This document shows, piece after piece, positions 46,615 to 54,967 of a stretch of DNA of 64,000 bases. This stretch comes from Bacteroidota bacterium. Lineage in GTDB: Bacteria; Bacteroidota; Bacteroidia; Chitinophagales; Chitinophagaceae. How positions within the stretch are numbered: position 1 is the first letter of the stretch; each line of letters starts with the position of its first letter. A model generated the notes under the pieces. That model saw only the letters and a list, made by a program, of their open reading frames with translations. It was not told the DNA's origin and searched no databases. The DNA is taken from the NCBI GenBank assembly GCA_018268035.1, contig JAFDXI010000146.1, forward strand, positions 1-64,000, given 5' to 3'. The position numbers were made by a program, and so were the translations under genes.

Positions 46615-47145
46615 TTACTTTTTTTCAAGATTCTTTAAAGATTGCATAAGGTCATCTCCATGCAAATCTTTTGCTACAATAACTCCATTGCCATCAATAA
46701 GAAAATTATAAGGTATGCCTTCAAGGCCATATAATTTGGCAGGCGCTGAATTCCAGAATTTCAAATCACTCACCTGTGGCCATTCAATACTAAATTTATT
46801 GATGGCATTTATCCAGTTTTCTTTTTTACTGTCAAGAGAAACTCCATAAATTGTAAAACCGTCAGCATTGGTAAATTTTGCTTGCTGATATTTCTGATAA
46901 ATTGTTTTTAGTTCCGGTTGTTCTTTCAGACAAGGCGCACACCAGCTTGCCCAGAAATCTATCAAAACAATTTTGCCTTTTAAAGATGAGAGCGCAATTG
47001 TATCACCCTGTGGGTTGGGCAAATTTATATCAGGCGCTTTTGTGCCAATATCCAAACCAACATCTGTTGCAGCCTGTGCAAATGAACTTGCTGTTATAAA
47101 TAAAAAACAAATCGAAATAAAAATTTTCCTGGTAAGGTTCATCAT
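46615..47145 (-). CDS. TlpA-family thiol:disulfide oxidoreductase
   Basis: 176 aa with a signal peptide (ISICFLFITASSFAQ). A thioredoxin fold of the TlpA/ResA type: KAPDINLPNPQGDTIALSSL, then IDFWASWCAPCLKEQPELK with the CAPC redox site (about residues 69-72), and a cis-Pro region GIPYNFLIDGNG. Periplasmic thiol reductant. It lies five bases after the rhodanese-like gene and 33 bases before the MFS gene in the arsM operon. Confidence 0.88.
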   Translation of the reverse strand: MMNLTRKIFISICFLFITASSFAQAATDVGLDIGTKAPDINLPNPQGDTIALSSLKGKIVLIDFWASWCAPCLKEQPELKTIYQKYQQAKFTNADGFTIYGVSLDSKKENWINAINKFSIEWPQVSDLKFWNSAPAKLYGLEGIPYNFLIDGNGVIVAKDLHGDDLMQSLKNLEKK

Positions 47146-47150
47146 TTGTA

Positions 47151-47591
47151 TTATTCATTTATTGAATAACCATGGTCAATCCAATCGGTTTTTAAATTAT
47201 GAGGAAGATTTAAAAGCATAGCGTGATTGAATTTCATTTCATTCAAAAGATTAAATGCAGGCCGAACATTAGGGCAACGATCAAAAGGACAGCATCCGCA
47301 ATAAATAACAATTGCACGGTCTTTATTTTCTGTAGATAAAATCTGTTTGAGTTTATCAAGGTTTTCTGCTTCACTGGCAGGACCGGCATCCACAGAAGTC
47401 TTGATTAATGCAGAAGGCCCCACGCAGATGATGAGCGGTTTATCAGCAGTATTTGAATTGATGATACTATCTAATGCAGCAGGCGAAATTAACTGGCCTG
47501 CTCTCCAGGGTTCTGTCTTTTGTGAAAAACCAGGTTGCATGAATGCAATCAAAATCAAAGCAGCAAGGATGAATCTTAATCTGAATTTCAT
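47151..47591 (-). CDS. Exported rhodanese-like protein
   Basis: 146 aa from the ATG at 47591, giving a signal peptide that ends QPGFSQ. The rhodanese-like fold is suggested by LISPAALDSIINSNTADKPLIICVG and a Cys-rich site YCGCCPFDRCPN (about residues 105-116) where the catalytic Cys loop should be. Four cysteines close together are unusual for a plain sulfurtransferase and could bind a metal or arsenic; that is inference. It follows arsM by about 75 bases and precedes the TlpA gene by five. Confidence 0.75.
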   Translation of the reverse strand: MKFRLRFILAALILIAFMQPGFSQKTEPWRAGQLISPAALDSIINSNTADKPLIICVGPSALIKTSVDAGPASEAENLDKLKQILSTENKDRAIVIYCGCCPFDRCPNVRPAFNLLNEMKFNHAMLLNLPHNLKTDWIDHGYSINE

Positions 47592-47667
47592 GTGTTTTAT
47601 TTTTTTAATCATGAACTTATATTATTCCAATTATAATCAGAATGCTTACAAATTACTGTATAAAAAA

Positions 47668-48513
47668 TTAATTGCAACATTCACTTCCACAACAACCCTT
47701 TTCTTCCCCATGTTTTTCTGCATATACTGTTATACTCCTGATAGTAACACCTGAATTTTTGAAATCATTCACTTGCTTTGCAGAAAGGTATTGTTGCAAA
47801 ATATCATCAGGGATAACAATAGCTTTATCCTTTTGAATGGTAATTTGTTTGAAGCCTGCATCTTCAATTTTCTGTAGGTAATCTCTTTTTTGAATAGCGC
47901 CAGAAACACAGCCTGCATACATTTCAGCAGCCCGTTTTATTTCATTGGGCAATTCTCCATCCAATACTATATCTGCAATTGAAAAATGCCCTCCCAGTTT
48001 TAATACCCGGAAAATTTCTTTTATTACAGCATCTTTATCGGGTACAAGGTTCAGCACACAATTGCTTACAATCACATCTGCTGTATTTGAACTGACGGGC
48101 ATTGTTTCTATATCACCCTGCCTGAACTCTACATTATTAAACTCCAGCGTTTCTGCATTCTTTCTTGACCTGTCAATCATTGCCGGTGCAAAATCAATAC
48201 CTATTACTTTTCCTGTTTCGCCGGTTTCATGTCGTGCGATAAATGCATCATTACCTGCCCCACTGCCCAAGTCTATAACCACATCACCCTTTTTTATTTT
48301 TGCAAACTGCGTGGGCAAACCACAACCCAACCCTAAATCTGCATCCGGGTTATATCCTTCAAGGTCTGCATAATCATCATTCATGATATTATACACTTCA
48401 TCACTGCAACACCCTGAACCGCAACATGCACTTTGATTAACTTCTTTTTCCTGTAAAGCTATTTCACTGTACTTCTGCTTTACCACCTCATTTATTTGTT
48501 CCTGTGTTTTCAT
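47668..48513 (-). CDS. arsM: Arsenite S-adenosylmethionine methyltransferase
   Basis: 281 aa. The SAM-binding core has VVIDLGSGAGNDAFIA (about residues 78-93) and IGIDFAPAMIDRSR. Three Cys residues at 64, 152 and 202 (GLGCGLP, SNCVLNL, AGCVSG) correspond to the arsenic-binding triad of ArsM. Extra Cys pairs lie at the N-terminus (ACCGSGCC) and C-terminus (GCCGSECC). The enzyme methylates As(III) to mono-, di- and trimethyl forms. It is the first gene after the operator at 48590-48605 and leads the four-gene set arsM, rhodanese-like, TlpA, MFS. Confidence 0.93.
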   Translation of the reverse strand: MKTQEQINEVVKQKYSEIALQEKEVNQSACCGSGCCSDEVYNIMNDDYADLEGYNPDADLGLGCGLPTQFAKIKKGDVVIDLGSGAGNDAFIARHETGETGKVIGIDFAPAMIDRSRKNAETLEFNNVEFRQGDIETMPVSSNTADVIVSNCVLNLVPDKDAVIKEIFRVLKLGGHFSIADIVLDGELPNEIKRAAEMYAGCVSGAIQKRDYLQKIEDAGFKQITIQKDKAIVIPDDILQQYLSAKQVNDFKNSGVTIRSITVYAEKHGEEKGCCGSECCN

Positions 48514-48589
48514 AATAATTGTTTTATTGATAAAATTTTAAAATATTTCTATACCCCTGTAAATGATTTCTCCTGAAGTGTTTTTAATA

Positions 48590-48605
48590 ATCGTAATATT
48601 GCGAT
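48590..48605. promoter_or_regulatory. Probable ArsR operator upstream of arsM
   Basis: The imperfect palindrome ATCGTAATATTGCGAT lies 77 bases before the arsM start and just after arsR. It is the same site (in reverse complement) as that before arsR. ArsR/SmtB repressors bind such palindromes and leave them when arsenite binds. Confidence 0.75.
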
Positions 48606-48623
48606 AATTCATATCAAAATAAA

Positions 48624-48953
48624 TCAGCAGCATCTTTTTCTTTCAACGATGCTGCTGAAAAACTTATCCAGCAGGGATTTTGCAACCATCCATTCCTTTT
48701 CATCAATGCAATAACATACTTTGGCTCCTTCTATCTCACCTTTTATCAAACCTGATTCTTTTAATTCTTTTAAATGCTGTGAAACCGTGCTTTGCGATAG
48801 AGGCAATTCCTCAACAATATCACCACAAATGCAGCCATTATTTTTTAAAAGAAACTGAAGGATAGCCACCCTCGCCGGGTGAGCCAAAGCCTTTGCATAT
48901 TTTGAAATGCGGTTATGCTTTACTGAAAATTCTTCCTGTTTTCCTGCTCCCAT
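48624..48953 (-). CDS. arsR: ArsR-family metalloregulatory repressor
   Basis: 109 aa from the ATG at 48953; the longer reading from 49019 would run through the operator and hairpin. Winged helix with LAHPARVAILQFLL, then the metal-site-like NNGCICGDIVEEL and the recognition helix LSQSTVSQHLKELKESGLI. Cys residues at CIC (about 41-43), VCYC (about 81-84) and the C-terminal CC are candidates for As(III) binding. The same palindrome lies eight bases upstream of its start and again downstream before arsM, so it probably controls itself and the arsM operon. Confidence 0.9.
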   Translation of the reverse strand: MGAGKQEEFSVKHNRISKYAKALAHPARVAILQFLLKNNGCICGDIVEELPLSQSTVSQHLKELKESGLIKGEIEGAKVCYCIDEKEWMVAKSLLDKFFSSIVERKRCC

Positions 48954-48960
48954 AATATTA

Positions 48961-48976
48961 ATCGCAATATTACGAT
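48961..48976. promoter_or_regulatory. Probable ArsR operator upstream of arsR
   Basis: ATCGCAATATTACGAT is the exact reverse complement of the site at 48590-48605. It ends eight bases before the arsR ATG (on the minus strand), fitting autoregulation. Confidence 0.75.
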
Positions 48977-48980
48977 AAAT

Positions 48981-49013
48981 AAATTTCCTGCAAATAAATT
49001 TTGCAGGAAATTT
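48981..49013 (-). terminator. 14-bp perfect hairpin between TonB receptor and arsR
   Basis: AAATTTCCTGCAAA (48981-48994) and its exact reverse complement (49000-49013) flank a five-base loop. It begins seven bases after the receptor's stop codon on the minus strand and is followed by TTTATTTAT-like bases, so it is probably that gene's terminator, placed next to the arsR operator. Confidence 0.65.
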
Positions 49014-49019
49014 AATCAA

Positions 49020-51578
49020 TTATTTTATTCTGAATCTCAACCCTCCATAAAACATCCTGCCGGTCAAGGGCCCCCATATCATGGATGTATCAAAGTATTT
49101 ACTGAAAGGTTCATCGGATGCAATGATGGCATTTTCCTGGTAGAAGTTGGTAATGTTTTCTGCTCCAAAATAAACATCAACAATATTTTTCTTACCAAAA
49201 CTTTTTGCAATCTGTGCATTCATCAAAGTATAAGCAGGAGAATAATCAGCCCTTTGATATTCTTGTGGGTTTGACTGTGTTGAAGGCAAACGTTTCCTGC
49301 TGTTATAACTGATGGTATAATCAAACTTCCAGCTATTGATACTGTATCCGAGATTAGCAAAAGCACGGTTCTTTGAAGTGAATGGCTTTTGCAAAAGCAC
49401 GGAATCATAAGTTGTTTTTACATCAAATAAACGATAAGCCAACCTGACATCCAACCTTTGGACAGGAATGAATGACAACTCTGCCTGCAAACTGTTGGAA
49501 TAAGATTTTCCCTCCAGGTTATAAAATTTTATTTCCCTTGCATTTTCCAAATCAACAATAACCTGGTTGGTAAAATCATTCCTGTAAAAGTCAACAGCAG
49601 CAGAAGCAGAGCGGTTAAACAACCTGAATTTCTGGTCTATGCTAATGCCTTTGTTCCAGGCTATTTCAGGCTTTAAACCATAAGCGCCTTTTGCAGATGA
49701 TACTATTATTTCAATCATCCTTGCACTTGCAAAGACACCATTGTTTTCTGCAAAAATATTTGCTGTTCTTTGTCCGCGCCCTGCACTCAACCTGATAGTG
49801 GTTGATTTAAATGGTGCATACCTGATGTTTAATCTTGGTGTAGTAAACCAACCATATAAATTATTATGGTCTTCGCGTAAACCTGCAACAACATCGAAGT
49901 TGGGCAACGGAGACCCGGTGTATTCAAAGAATGCACCGGGCACAATTTCAGTGCGTTTAAATGCAGCGCTGTCAAGGGTTTCATCATATTTATCATACAC
50001 AAAACTGAGGCCTGTCCTGAACTTATGAATCGTTGTATTGATGATAGACTGATAAATCAAATTAGCATAAAAATTCTGCTGGTGTGAATTATAAGTTGTG
50101 AGACCAAAATATGAATCCTGCTGATGGTTATATGCAGAAAGTTGCAGGCCGATGCTTTTATATTTTTTCTGTGGAAAGACATAGCCTATTTTTCCAAAAC
50201 CTTCAATACGGTTTGTGTGGATACCTAAACCATAATGATTGGTTGTGAATTTATCTGTTGATTTATTGTAATCAACTTCACCTCCTGTTTTATCATCATT
50301 CAGATATTTTATTCCGAACTGTGACATGAGGCCTTTTGCATTTTCAAAACTCCAACGGTTTTCTACTGTAAATAAATTACCTGTTGGCAAATCACGGAAA
50401 CCATCATGGTTCATGTCCACATTTTTGTTGGTAAGAAAATTATCATGCAACAATAATGCAGTTGACCATTTCTCATTTACTTTCTGTGAAAGGTTAAGAT
50501 TTAAATCTGTTTTTCCAAAACTGTTGACATAAGCATTGGCAAAAAGTTTTTCTGCAGTTTGCGGCTTCTTTAATTCAACGTTTATTTGTCCTGCTATGCT
50601 TTCAAAACCATTGGCAACGGAACCTGTGCCTTTACTGAGTTGCATGCTTTCAATCCATGTGCCGGGGATATAATTTAAACCCTGTGCAATGGCAAGTCCC
50701 CTTGGCCCGGGAAGATTTTCTAATGTGAGCTGGGTGTAAATACCGGCAAGCCCAAGCAATTGAATTTGTTTTGAGCCTGTGACTGCATCATTGTATGAAA
50801 CATCAACAGATGGATTGGTTTCAAAACTTTCACTCAGGTTGCAACAGGCTGCTTTAAATAATTCTTTCTGAGTAATCACATTAGTGCGTACAACATCATT
50901 GTTCCTGATAAAACTGGAAGCACCTGATGTGGTAACTTTCACTTCTTTCAATTGACGGATATTGGCTAAAATTATTTTCAACATATTGCTCGGCATAACA
51001 GTAATTGTGTCTGAATGGTAACCTGTGTAACTCACTACTAACATCTCACCTGATTTCGGCAAACTGAAAACACCACTCTCATTTGTTGTAGTTCCATTTT
51101 TTGTATCAAGCCAAACAACAGAAGCGCCAACAAGTGGTTTAAAATTTCCAGCATTGTCTTCTTCCATCACAACACCTTTGATGATTTCATCAGGCTGGTT
51201 TGACAATGAAGAAGAATCGTTTAAAGGATGTATTGCATGCACATTATCCTGCTCCCTGTATTTACAACATTCAGGCAAAGCGTTATACACTAAATCATCT
51301 GCTTTTAAATCTCCTACATCATGGCCGACATCTGCAATTCTTTGCTGTATTTTCTGAATAGAAGTTTTTGCGGGGTCATAAACCAAAGAGAGCATTTTTG
51401 TTTCAGCGCTCCAGTTGGCTGATTGTACACCACGGCCTGCAGCAGCAGCTTCAATTCTTGGCTTGCATAATGCATCACAGGCACCACTCACATGAAATGA
51501 AATCATACTATCTTTTTGAGCCTGAGCTTGAAGAATATTGATAAATAATGCAAGTAATGTAATATAAAAAAGTTTCAT
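49020..51578 (-). CDS. TonB-dependent receptor with N-terminal HMA-like module
   Basis: 852 aa with a signal peptide (LLALFINILQAQAQ). Residues 25-85 resemble a heavy-metal-associated domain: ISFHVSGACDALCKPRIEAA, then SLVYDPAKTSIQKIQQRI and VGHDV; the Cys pair is C-x-x-x-C. LPECCKYR follows at about 107. Then comes a carboxypeptidase-like domain (IIKGVVMEEDNAGNFKPL), a plug (about 220-330) and a 22-strand barrel ending FYGGLRFRIK. Probably takes up a metal or metal complex, copper being the usual guess. Preceded on the same strand by the broken HYC_CC_PP gene, a common pairing, and followed by arsR. Confidence 0.9.
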   Translation of the reverse strand: MKLFYITLLALFINILQAQAQKDSMISFHVSGACDALCKPRIEAAAAGRGVQSANWSAETKMLSLVYDPAKTSIQKIQQRIADVGHDVGDLKADDLVYNALPECCKYREQDNVHAIHPLNDSSSLSNQPDEIIKGVVMEEDNAGNFKPLVGASVVWLDTKNGTTTNESGVFSLPKSGEMLVVSYTGYHSDTITVMPSNMLKIILANIRQLKEVKVTTSGASSFIRNNDVVRTNVITQKELFKAACCNLSESFETNPSVDVSYNDAVTGSKQIQLLGLAGIYTQLTLENLPGPRGLAIAQGLNYIPGTWIESMQLSKGTGSVANGFESIAGQINVELKKPQTAEKLFANAYVNSFGKTDLNLNLSQKVNEKWSTALLLHDNFLTNKNVDMNHDGFRDLPTGNLFTVENRWSFENAKGLMSQFGIKYLNDDKTGGEVDYNKSTDKFTTNHYGLGIHTNRIEGFGKIGYVFPQKKYKSIGLQLSAYNHQQDSYFGLTTYNSHQQNFYANLIYQSIINTTIHKFRTGLSFVYDKYDETLDSAAFKRTEIVPGAFFEYTGSPLPNFDVVAGLREDHNNLYGWFTTPRLNIRYAPFKSTTIRLSAGRGQRTANIFAENNGVFASARMIEIIVSSAKGAYGLKPEIAWNKGISIDQKFRLFNRSASAAVDFYRNDFTNQVIVDLENAREIKFYNLEGKSYSNSLQAELSFIPVQRLDVRLAYRLFDVKTTYDSVLLQKPFTSKNRAFANLGYSINSWKFDYTISYNSRKRLPSTQSNPQEYQRADYSPAYTLMNAQIAKSFGKKNIVDVYFGAENITNFYQENAIIASDEPFSKYFDTSMIWGPLTGRMFYGGLRFRIK

Positions 51579-51655
51579 TGAATTAAAATTGTGTGTTTTG
51601 AAAAATAGAAATACAGGTAAAATCTTTACCTGAGATTATTCTTTAAAACATTCAA

Positions 51656-52021
51656 TCAAATCCTGAAAACGCAATGAGAAATATAACCTGGCACCGAAGC
51701 AATTAAAGGTGGTGCATGAAGAATATTTGCAGCAGTATTGTTGTGGTTGAAAATATTATTGACAAAATAATTTGGAATATCTGCAACGATAAATGTAAAT
51801 GGTGCAAGCGGTACTGCAGCCACATCAGTTGCTACATGCGAATCATTTACTTTCAGCGATTGGAATTTCACTTTGCAGCAACCATCCTGGTCTTTTGCAC
51901 CTTCAGCCAGAACAAGTTATATTGATTCCAGTTTTTCACAGCAATAATCTGCTTTAATTGCAAAACCGGTTGTGGATAATGCATAAATGATTGCAACAAA
52001 TATGGTGATAAACCTCTTCAT
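51656..52021 (-). pseudogene. HYC_CC_PP family protein interrupted by a TAA stop
   Basis: From the ATG at 52021 the frame reads a signal peptide (MKRFITIFVAIIYALSTTGFA), then KADYCCEKLESI, a TAA stop at 51919-51917 (codon 35), and in the same frame LVLAEGAKDQDGCCKVKFQ, later HAPPLIASVPGY and SHCVFRI. The YC-CC-PP order matches HYC_CC_PP proteins, small exported Bacteroidota proteins often next to TonB receptors of the type found here. One base (AAA or similar to TAA) would explain the break. A shorter product of 71 residues from an internal ATG at 51871 lacks the signal peptide and is unlikely to work. Confidence 0.75.
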
Positions 52022-52031
52022 TTAGCTTTTG

Positions 52032-52039
52032 CAAAAATA
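52032..52039 (-). promoter_or_regulatory. -7 promoter box for the HYC_CC_PP/TonB receptor unit
   Basis: On the minus strand TATTTTTG matches TAnnTTTG and ends 10 bases before the ATG at 52021. No -33 box is clear. Confidence 0.4.
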
Positions 52040-52357
52040 AATATTTACAGATGCAGGTTTATTTTTTCCTGGCAAAAAGGTGTTAAAGTGAAGCCGTAAT
52101 TTTTATTATAGGTAAATCACTTTTACAATTTTCATTTACTGATGAGTGCAGGAAAAAATGTTATTGTAAAATTGTACATTTAAAAATTCTAATCCTTTTG
52201 ATAAAAACATAACTGGGAAATTAAAAGAATCAACCCACACCATGATGCTCCTGTATGTTTTCGAAAAAACATATTGATGGCCAATATTTTTCTAAAGTTA
52301 TTAATAACCTTTTATCTGTCTTAAAAAATGATTGAAAAGATGAAACATATATTCTAT
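52040..52357. other. AT-rich spacer, nothing recognised
   Basis: About 320 bases between the HYC_CC_PP promoter box and the end of the metallo-beta-lactamase gene. No gene or clear hairpin was seen. Confidence 0.5.
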
Positions 52358-53245
52358 TTACTTCAGTTTTTTATCTTCCTGTATTTTTTCATCATACCGT
52401 TTTTGCAATTCAGCCAAAGCTTCATCATAACCTTTCTGATCGGCAAAAACCATCGGGTTATATGCATCACCTGGCTGATGTTTTTCATGCAAGTGAAACT
52501 GGCTGGCATGAGAAGCAAACCATAAATCAAAATGAATATTTTTCATTGCATGTAAAGTGTAAGCATAATCGTTTGCAATATTGGGATAATCATGAATATC
52601 TTCAAACCGCCTGTTGACAATAATGGTGGGTAAATTAGCAATTAAAATTTTATAAGAACGTTGATCATCTTTTACGATAAATAAATAACTGCACGAGCCT
52701 TTTGTATGACCTGGATGATGTAATAATTTAAGTGTAGTACCTCCAAAAGAAATTGAATCACCATCATTCAAAAAGCCATCAGCCTGTACAGGTTGAAAGG
52801 TCATTCCATATTTGCCCATTTCATAATCTGATTTTCCACCTGTAACCACTACATCCGCATCAGCAGCATCAACCAGGAATTTTGCACCGGTTTGTTTTTT
52901 TATTGCTGCCATTGCACCTAAGTGATCATAATGCGCCTGTGTTGTGAGTAAAATTCTGATAGCTGAAAATTTAAAACCTAATTTTTCAACATTGTTTTTA
53001 ATCTGAGATGCAGATGAAGCAAGGCCTGTATTGATCAGGATATTTCCCTCATCAGTAACAATAAGGTAACAGGCAAGATCATAAGTGCCTACATAATACA
53101 GGTTGCCGGCAATCCTGAATGGTTCATAAGGTTTAATCCATTCTGCATTTCCTCTCGGTTCATTTACTTCTTGCGCATTCGAATTGAATACTAAAATCAA
53201 AAAAAAGAAAACAAGAAACCGGTATTTACCGGAGCATTTATTCAT
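52358..53245 (-). CDS. GOB-like subclass B3 metallo-beta-lactamase
   Basis: 295 aa with a signal peptide (FLVFFFLILVFNSNAQ). The zinc-site motif is QAHYDH (Gln103, His105, Asp107, His108); the first ligand is Gln where most B3 enzymes have His, the mark of the GOB group. Further ligands are His180 (HHPGHTKGS) and His246 (ASHASQFHLHEK), which also match GOB closely. B3 enzymes hydrolyse penicillins, cephalosporins and carbapenems in the periplasm using one or two Zn ions. No mobile element is near, so it is probably a chromosomal resident gene. Resistance itself is not shown by the sequence. Confidence 0.9.
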   Translation of the reverse strand: MNKCSGKYRFLVFFFLILVFNSNAQEVNEPRGNAEWIKPYEPFRIAGNLYYVGTYDLACYLIVTDEGNILINTGLASSASQIKNNVEKLGFKFSAIRILLTTQAHYDHLGAMAAIKKQTGAKFLVDAADADVVVTGGKSDYEMGKYGMTFQPVQADGFLNDGDSISFGGTTLKLLHHPGHTKGSCSYLFIVKDDQRSYKILIANLPTIIVNRRFEDIHDYPNIANDYAYTLHAMKNIHFDLWFASHASQFHLHEKHQPGDAYNPMVFADQKGYDEALAELQKRYDEKIQEDKKLK

Positions 53246-53549
53246 ACATGAAAATTTTAAAACATAAAAAATGTAGTGTGAAAATATCTTAATTTTTTAT
53301 GAAGAAATTTTTATTGTGATATATGGTTTGAAAACCTTGCGTACTAAATTCGAAATAATACATTGCTCCTGTTTTAAAACTTATTTCTAACAATGTAAAT
53401 TATTTCAACAAGAATAAATTCAACCTATCATTCATTACAGCTATGAGGCATGAAAAACATGGTTGAAAAATCATTTTTTTTGAATGACATCTCATTATTG
53501 ATTAAATTGAATTTTGAAAAACTGCTTCTTCAATAAAAACTAAAATTTC
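53246..53549. other. AT-rich spacer, nothing recognised
   Basis: About 300 bases between the divergent metallo-beta-lactamase and DUF1304 genes. No promoter box of the TAnnTTTG type with a matching -33 box was found, and no gene. Confidence 0.45.
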
Positions 53550-53918
53550 ATGACCATACTATCTGAAATATTAATTGCTATCATCGCAATTGAGCATTTG
53601 TATTTTTTATACATTGAAATGTTTGCATGGGAAACTATTGGTAAAAAGACTTTTAAAACCATTCCTGCTGAATTATTCAAACCTACAAAAGCGCTTGCTG
53701 CAAACCAGGGTTTATACAATGGGTTCTTAGCAGCGGGCCTGGTATGGAGCCTGGTAGTCAATAATGCAGAATGGCATTTTAATATTGCCCTGTTCTTTTT
53801 GTCCTGCGTTAGTATCGCCGGGATATATGGCACAATCACTGCCAGTAAAAAAATATTTTTCGTACAAGCTCTGCCGGCAATTATCGCTATCTTGATTTTA
53901 ATAATTTCAGGAAAATAA
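53550..53918 (+). CDS. DUF1304 family membrane protein
   Basis: 122 aa with four hydrophobic helices. The pattern ILIAIIAIEHLYFLYIEMFAWETIG, then ALAANQGLYNGFLAAGLVWSL and AGIYGTITASKKIFFVQALPAIIAI matches DUF1304 throughout, at the normal length. Function unknown. The complementary strand also has a long open frame over this gene, but that reading has no family features. Confidence 0.9.
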   Translation: MTILSEILIAIIAIEHLYFLYIEMFAWETIGKKTFKTIPAELFKPTKALAANQGLYNGFLAAGLVWSLVVNNAEWHFNIALFFLSCVSIAGIYGTITASKKIFFVQALPAIIAILILIISGK

Positions 53919-53936
53919 TGGAGCAATGCAGTGAAG

Positions 53937-53988
53937 AATTTCAATACTCCTCCCTCATTTTATAAAGACAAAATCAAGTATTGAAATT
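53937..53988. repeat. Inverted repeat between convergent genes
   Basis: AATTTCAATACT (53937-53948) is exactly complementary to 53977-53988 across a 28-base loop. It lies between the DUF1304 gene and the end of the SMP-30 gene. A terminator role is possible, but the loop is long and no T-run follows. Confidence 0.45.
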
Positions 53989-54052
53989 TCGCAAATACGG
54001 TTATGTTAGGACCTAAATATTATAGATAGTTAAATTTTTACAAAACATCAGT

Positions 54053-54967
54053 TTATTGTTTGTGCACACGCACCCATTCCTGACCGGGTGTATCAGTATG
54101 GAAGGTTTCTATGTTTTTTTTATCCTGCATCGTTACATATACTGTTTTACCATCGGGGCCTCCAAAAGCAACATTGGTAGGTTTTTTCCCTATCAATTTC
54201 ACTTCCCTGATTAATTTCCCTTCAGGTGATACAATTGCCACAACACCTTTATCATAACGGGCTATATATAAATTTCCTTTCGTATCACAACGCATACCAT
54301 CCAAACCGTAATCAGGAAACTGAATCAATAAATGCTTGTTACTTATTTTCCCATCTTTTAAAATATCATAAACCCACACATTGCGCTGCACAGATTCATT
54401 AACATACAATTTTTTATTGTCCGGGCTTACTTCAATTCCGTTTGCTGTACCCATGTTATCTTCCAACATCACTATTTTTCCATCCTTACCTGCATACCAA
54501 ATTGAGCCTGTACTATTTTTCCAGTCCGGGTTACTTGCATAAAATGTGTTCCATTTTGTGATGGCAATATCATTGGGCTGGGCCATTGTTTCGTCATGTG
54601 CAAAAACAGAAACATTCTTTGTAACCATATCTACTTTAAGAATATTATGATTTGTATAATCTGCAACATACATATCACCTTCATTGCTGAAGCGGATACC
54701 ATTTCCAATACTACCTTTTGGCAACTCAAGAAAAATGCTGGCTACACCGGATGGAGTAATTTTTCCAATAGTGCCATCATGATCATAGTTTACTGCATAC
54801 AAGTTTCCATCTTTATCAACAGCCGGCCCTTCTACACCTTGAGTAAAACTGTTAACAGGAGTGAATTCAGATGATACAAACAATTCCTGCGTTCCTGGAG
54901 ATTGAGCATTAAGTTGAATACCAAAAATGAAAAACAGGATACAAGAAAATAGCGTTTTAATTTTCAT
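54053..54967 (-). CDS. SMP-30/gluconolactonase-like beta-propeller protein, exported
   Basis: 304 aa from the ATG at 54967, which starts a signal peptide ending GIQLNAQ. Six repeats of the propeller follow, e.g. GPAVDKDGNLYAVNYD, GNGIRFSNEGDMYVADYT, ANGIEVSPDNKKLYVNES, DGMRCDTKGNLYIARY and NVAFGGPDGKTVYVT. The Glu, Asn and Asp of the metal site are in the expected loops. Family members hydrolyse sugar lactones or other esters with Ca2+ or Zn2+; the substrate here is unknown. Confidence 0.85.
   Translation of the reverse strand: MKIKTLFSCILFFIFGIQLNAQSPGTQELFVSSEFTPVNSFTQGVEGPAVDKDGNLYAVNYDHDGTIGKITPSGVASIFLELPKGSIGNGIRFSNEGDMYVADYTNHNILKVDMVTKNVSVFAHDETMAQPNDIAITKWNTFYASNPDWKNSTGSIWYAGKDGKIVMLEDNMGTANGIEVSPDNKKLYVNESVQRNVWVYDILKDGKISNKHLLIQFPDYGLDGMRCDTKGNLYIARYDKGVVAIVSPEGKLIREVKLIGKKPTNVAFGGPDGKTVYVTMQDKKNIETFHTDTPGQEWVRVHKQ

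Noticed and set aside
51656..51871. 71-codon gene read from the internal ATG
   Set aside because: It is the 3' part of the interrupted HYC_CC_PP gene and lacks the signal peptide and first Cys residues.
53540..53944. 134-codon frame opposite the DUF1304 gene
   Set aside because: It mirrors a well-conserved membrane protein on the other strand, and its own translation has no recognisable domain.
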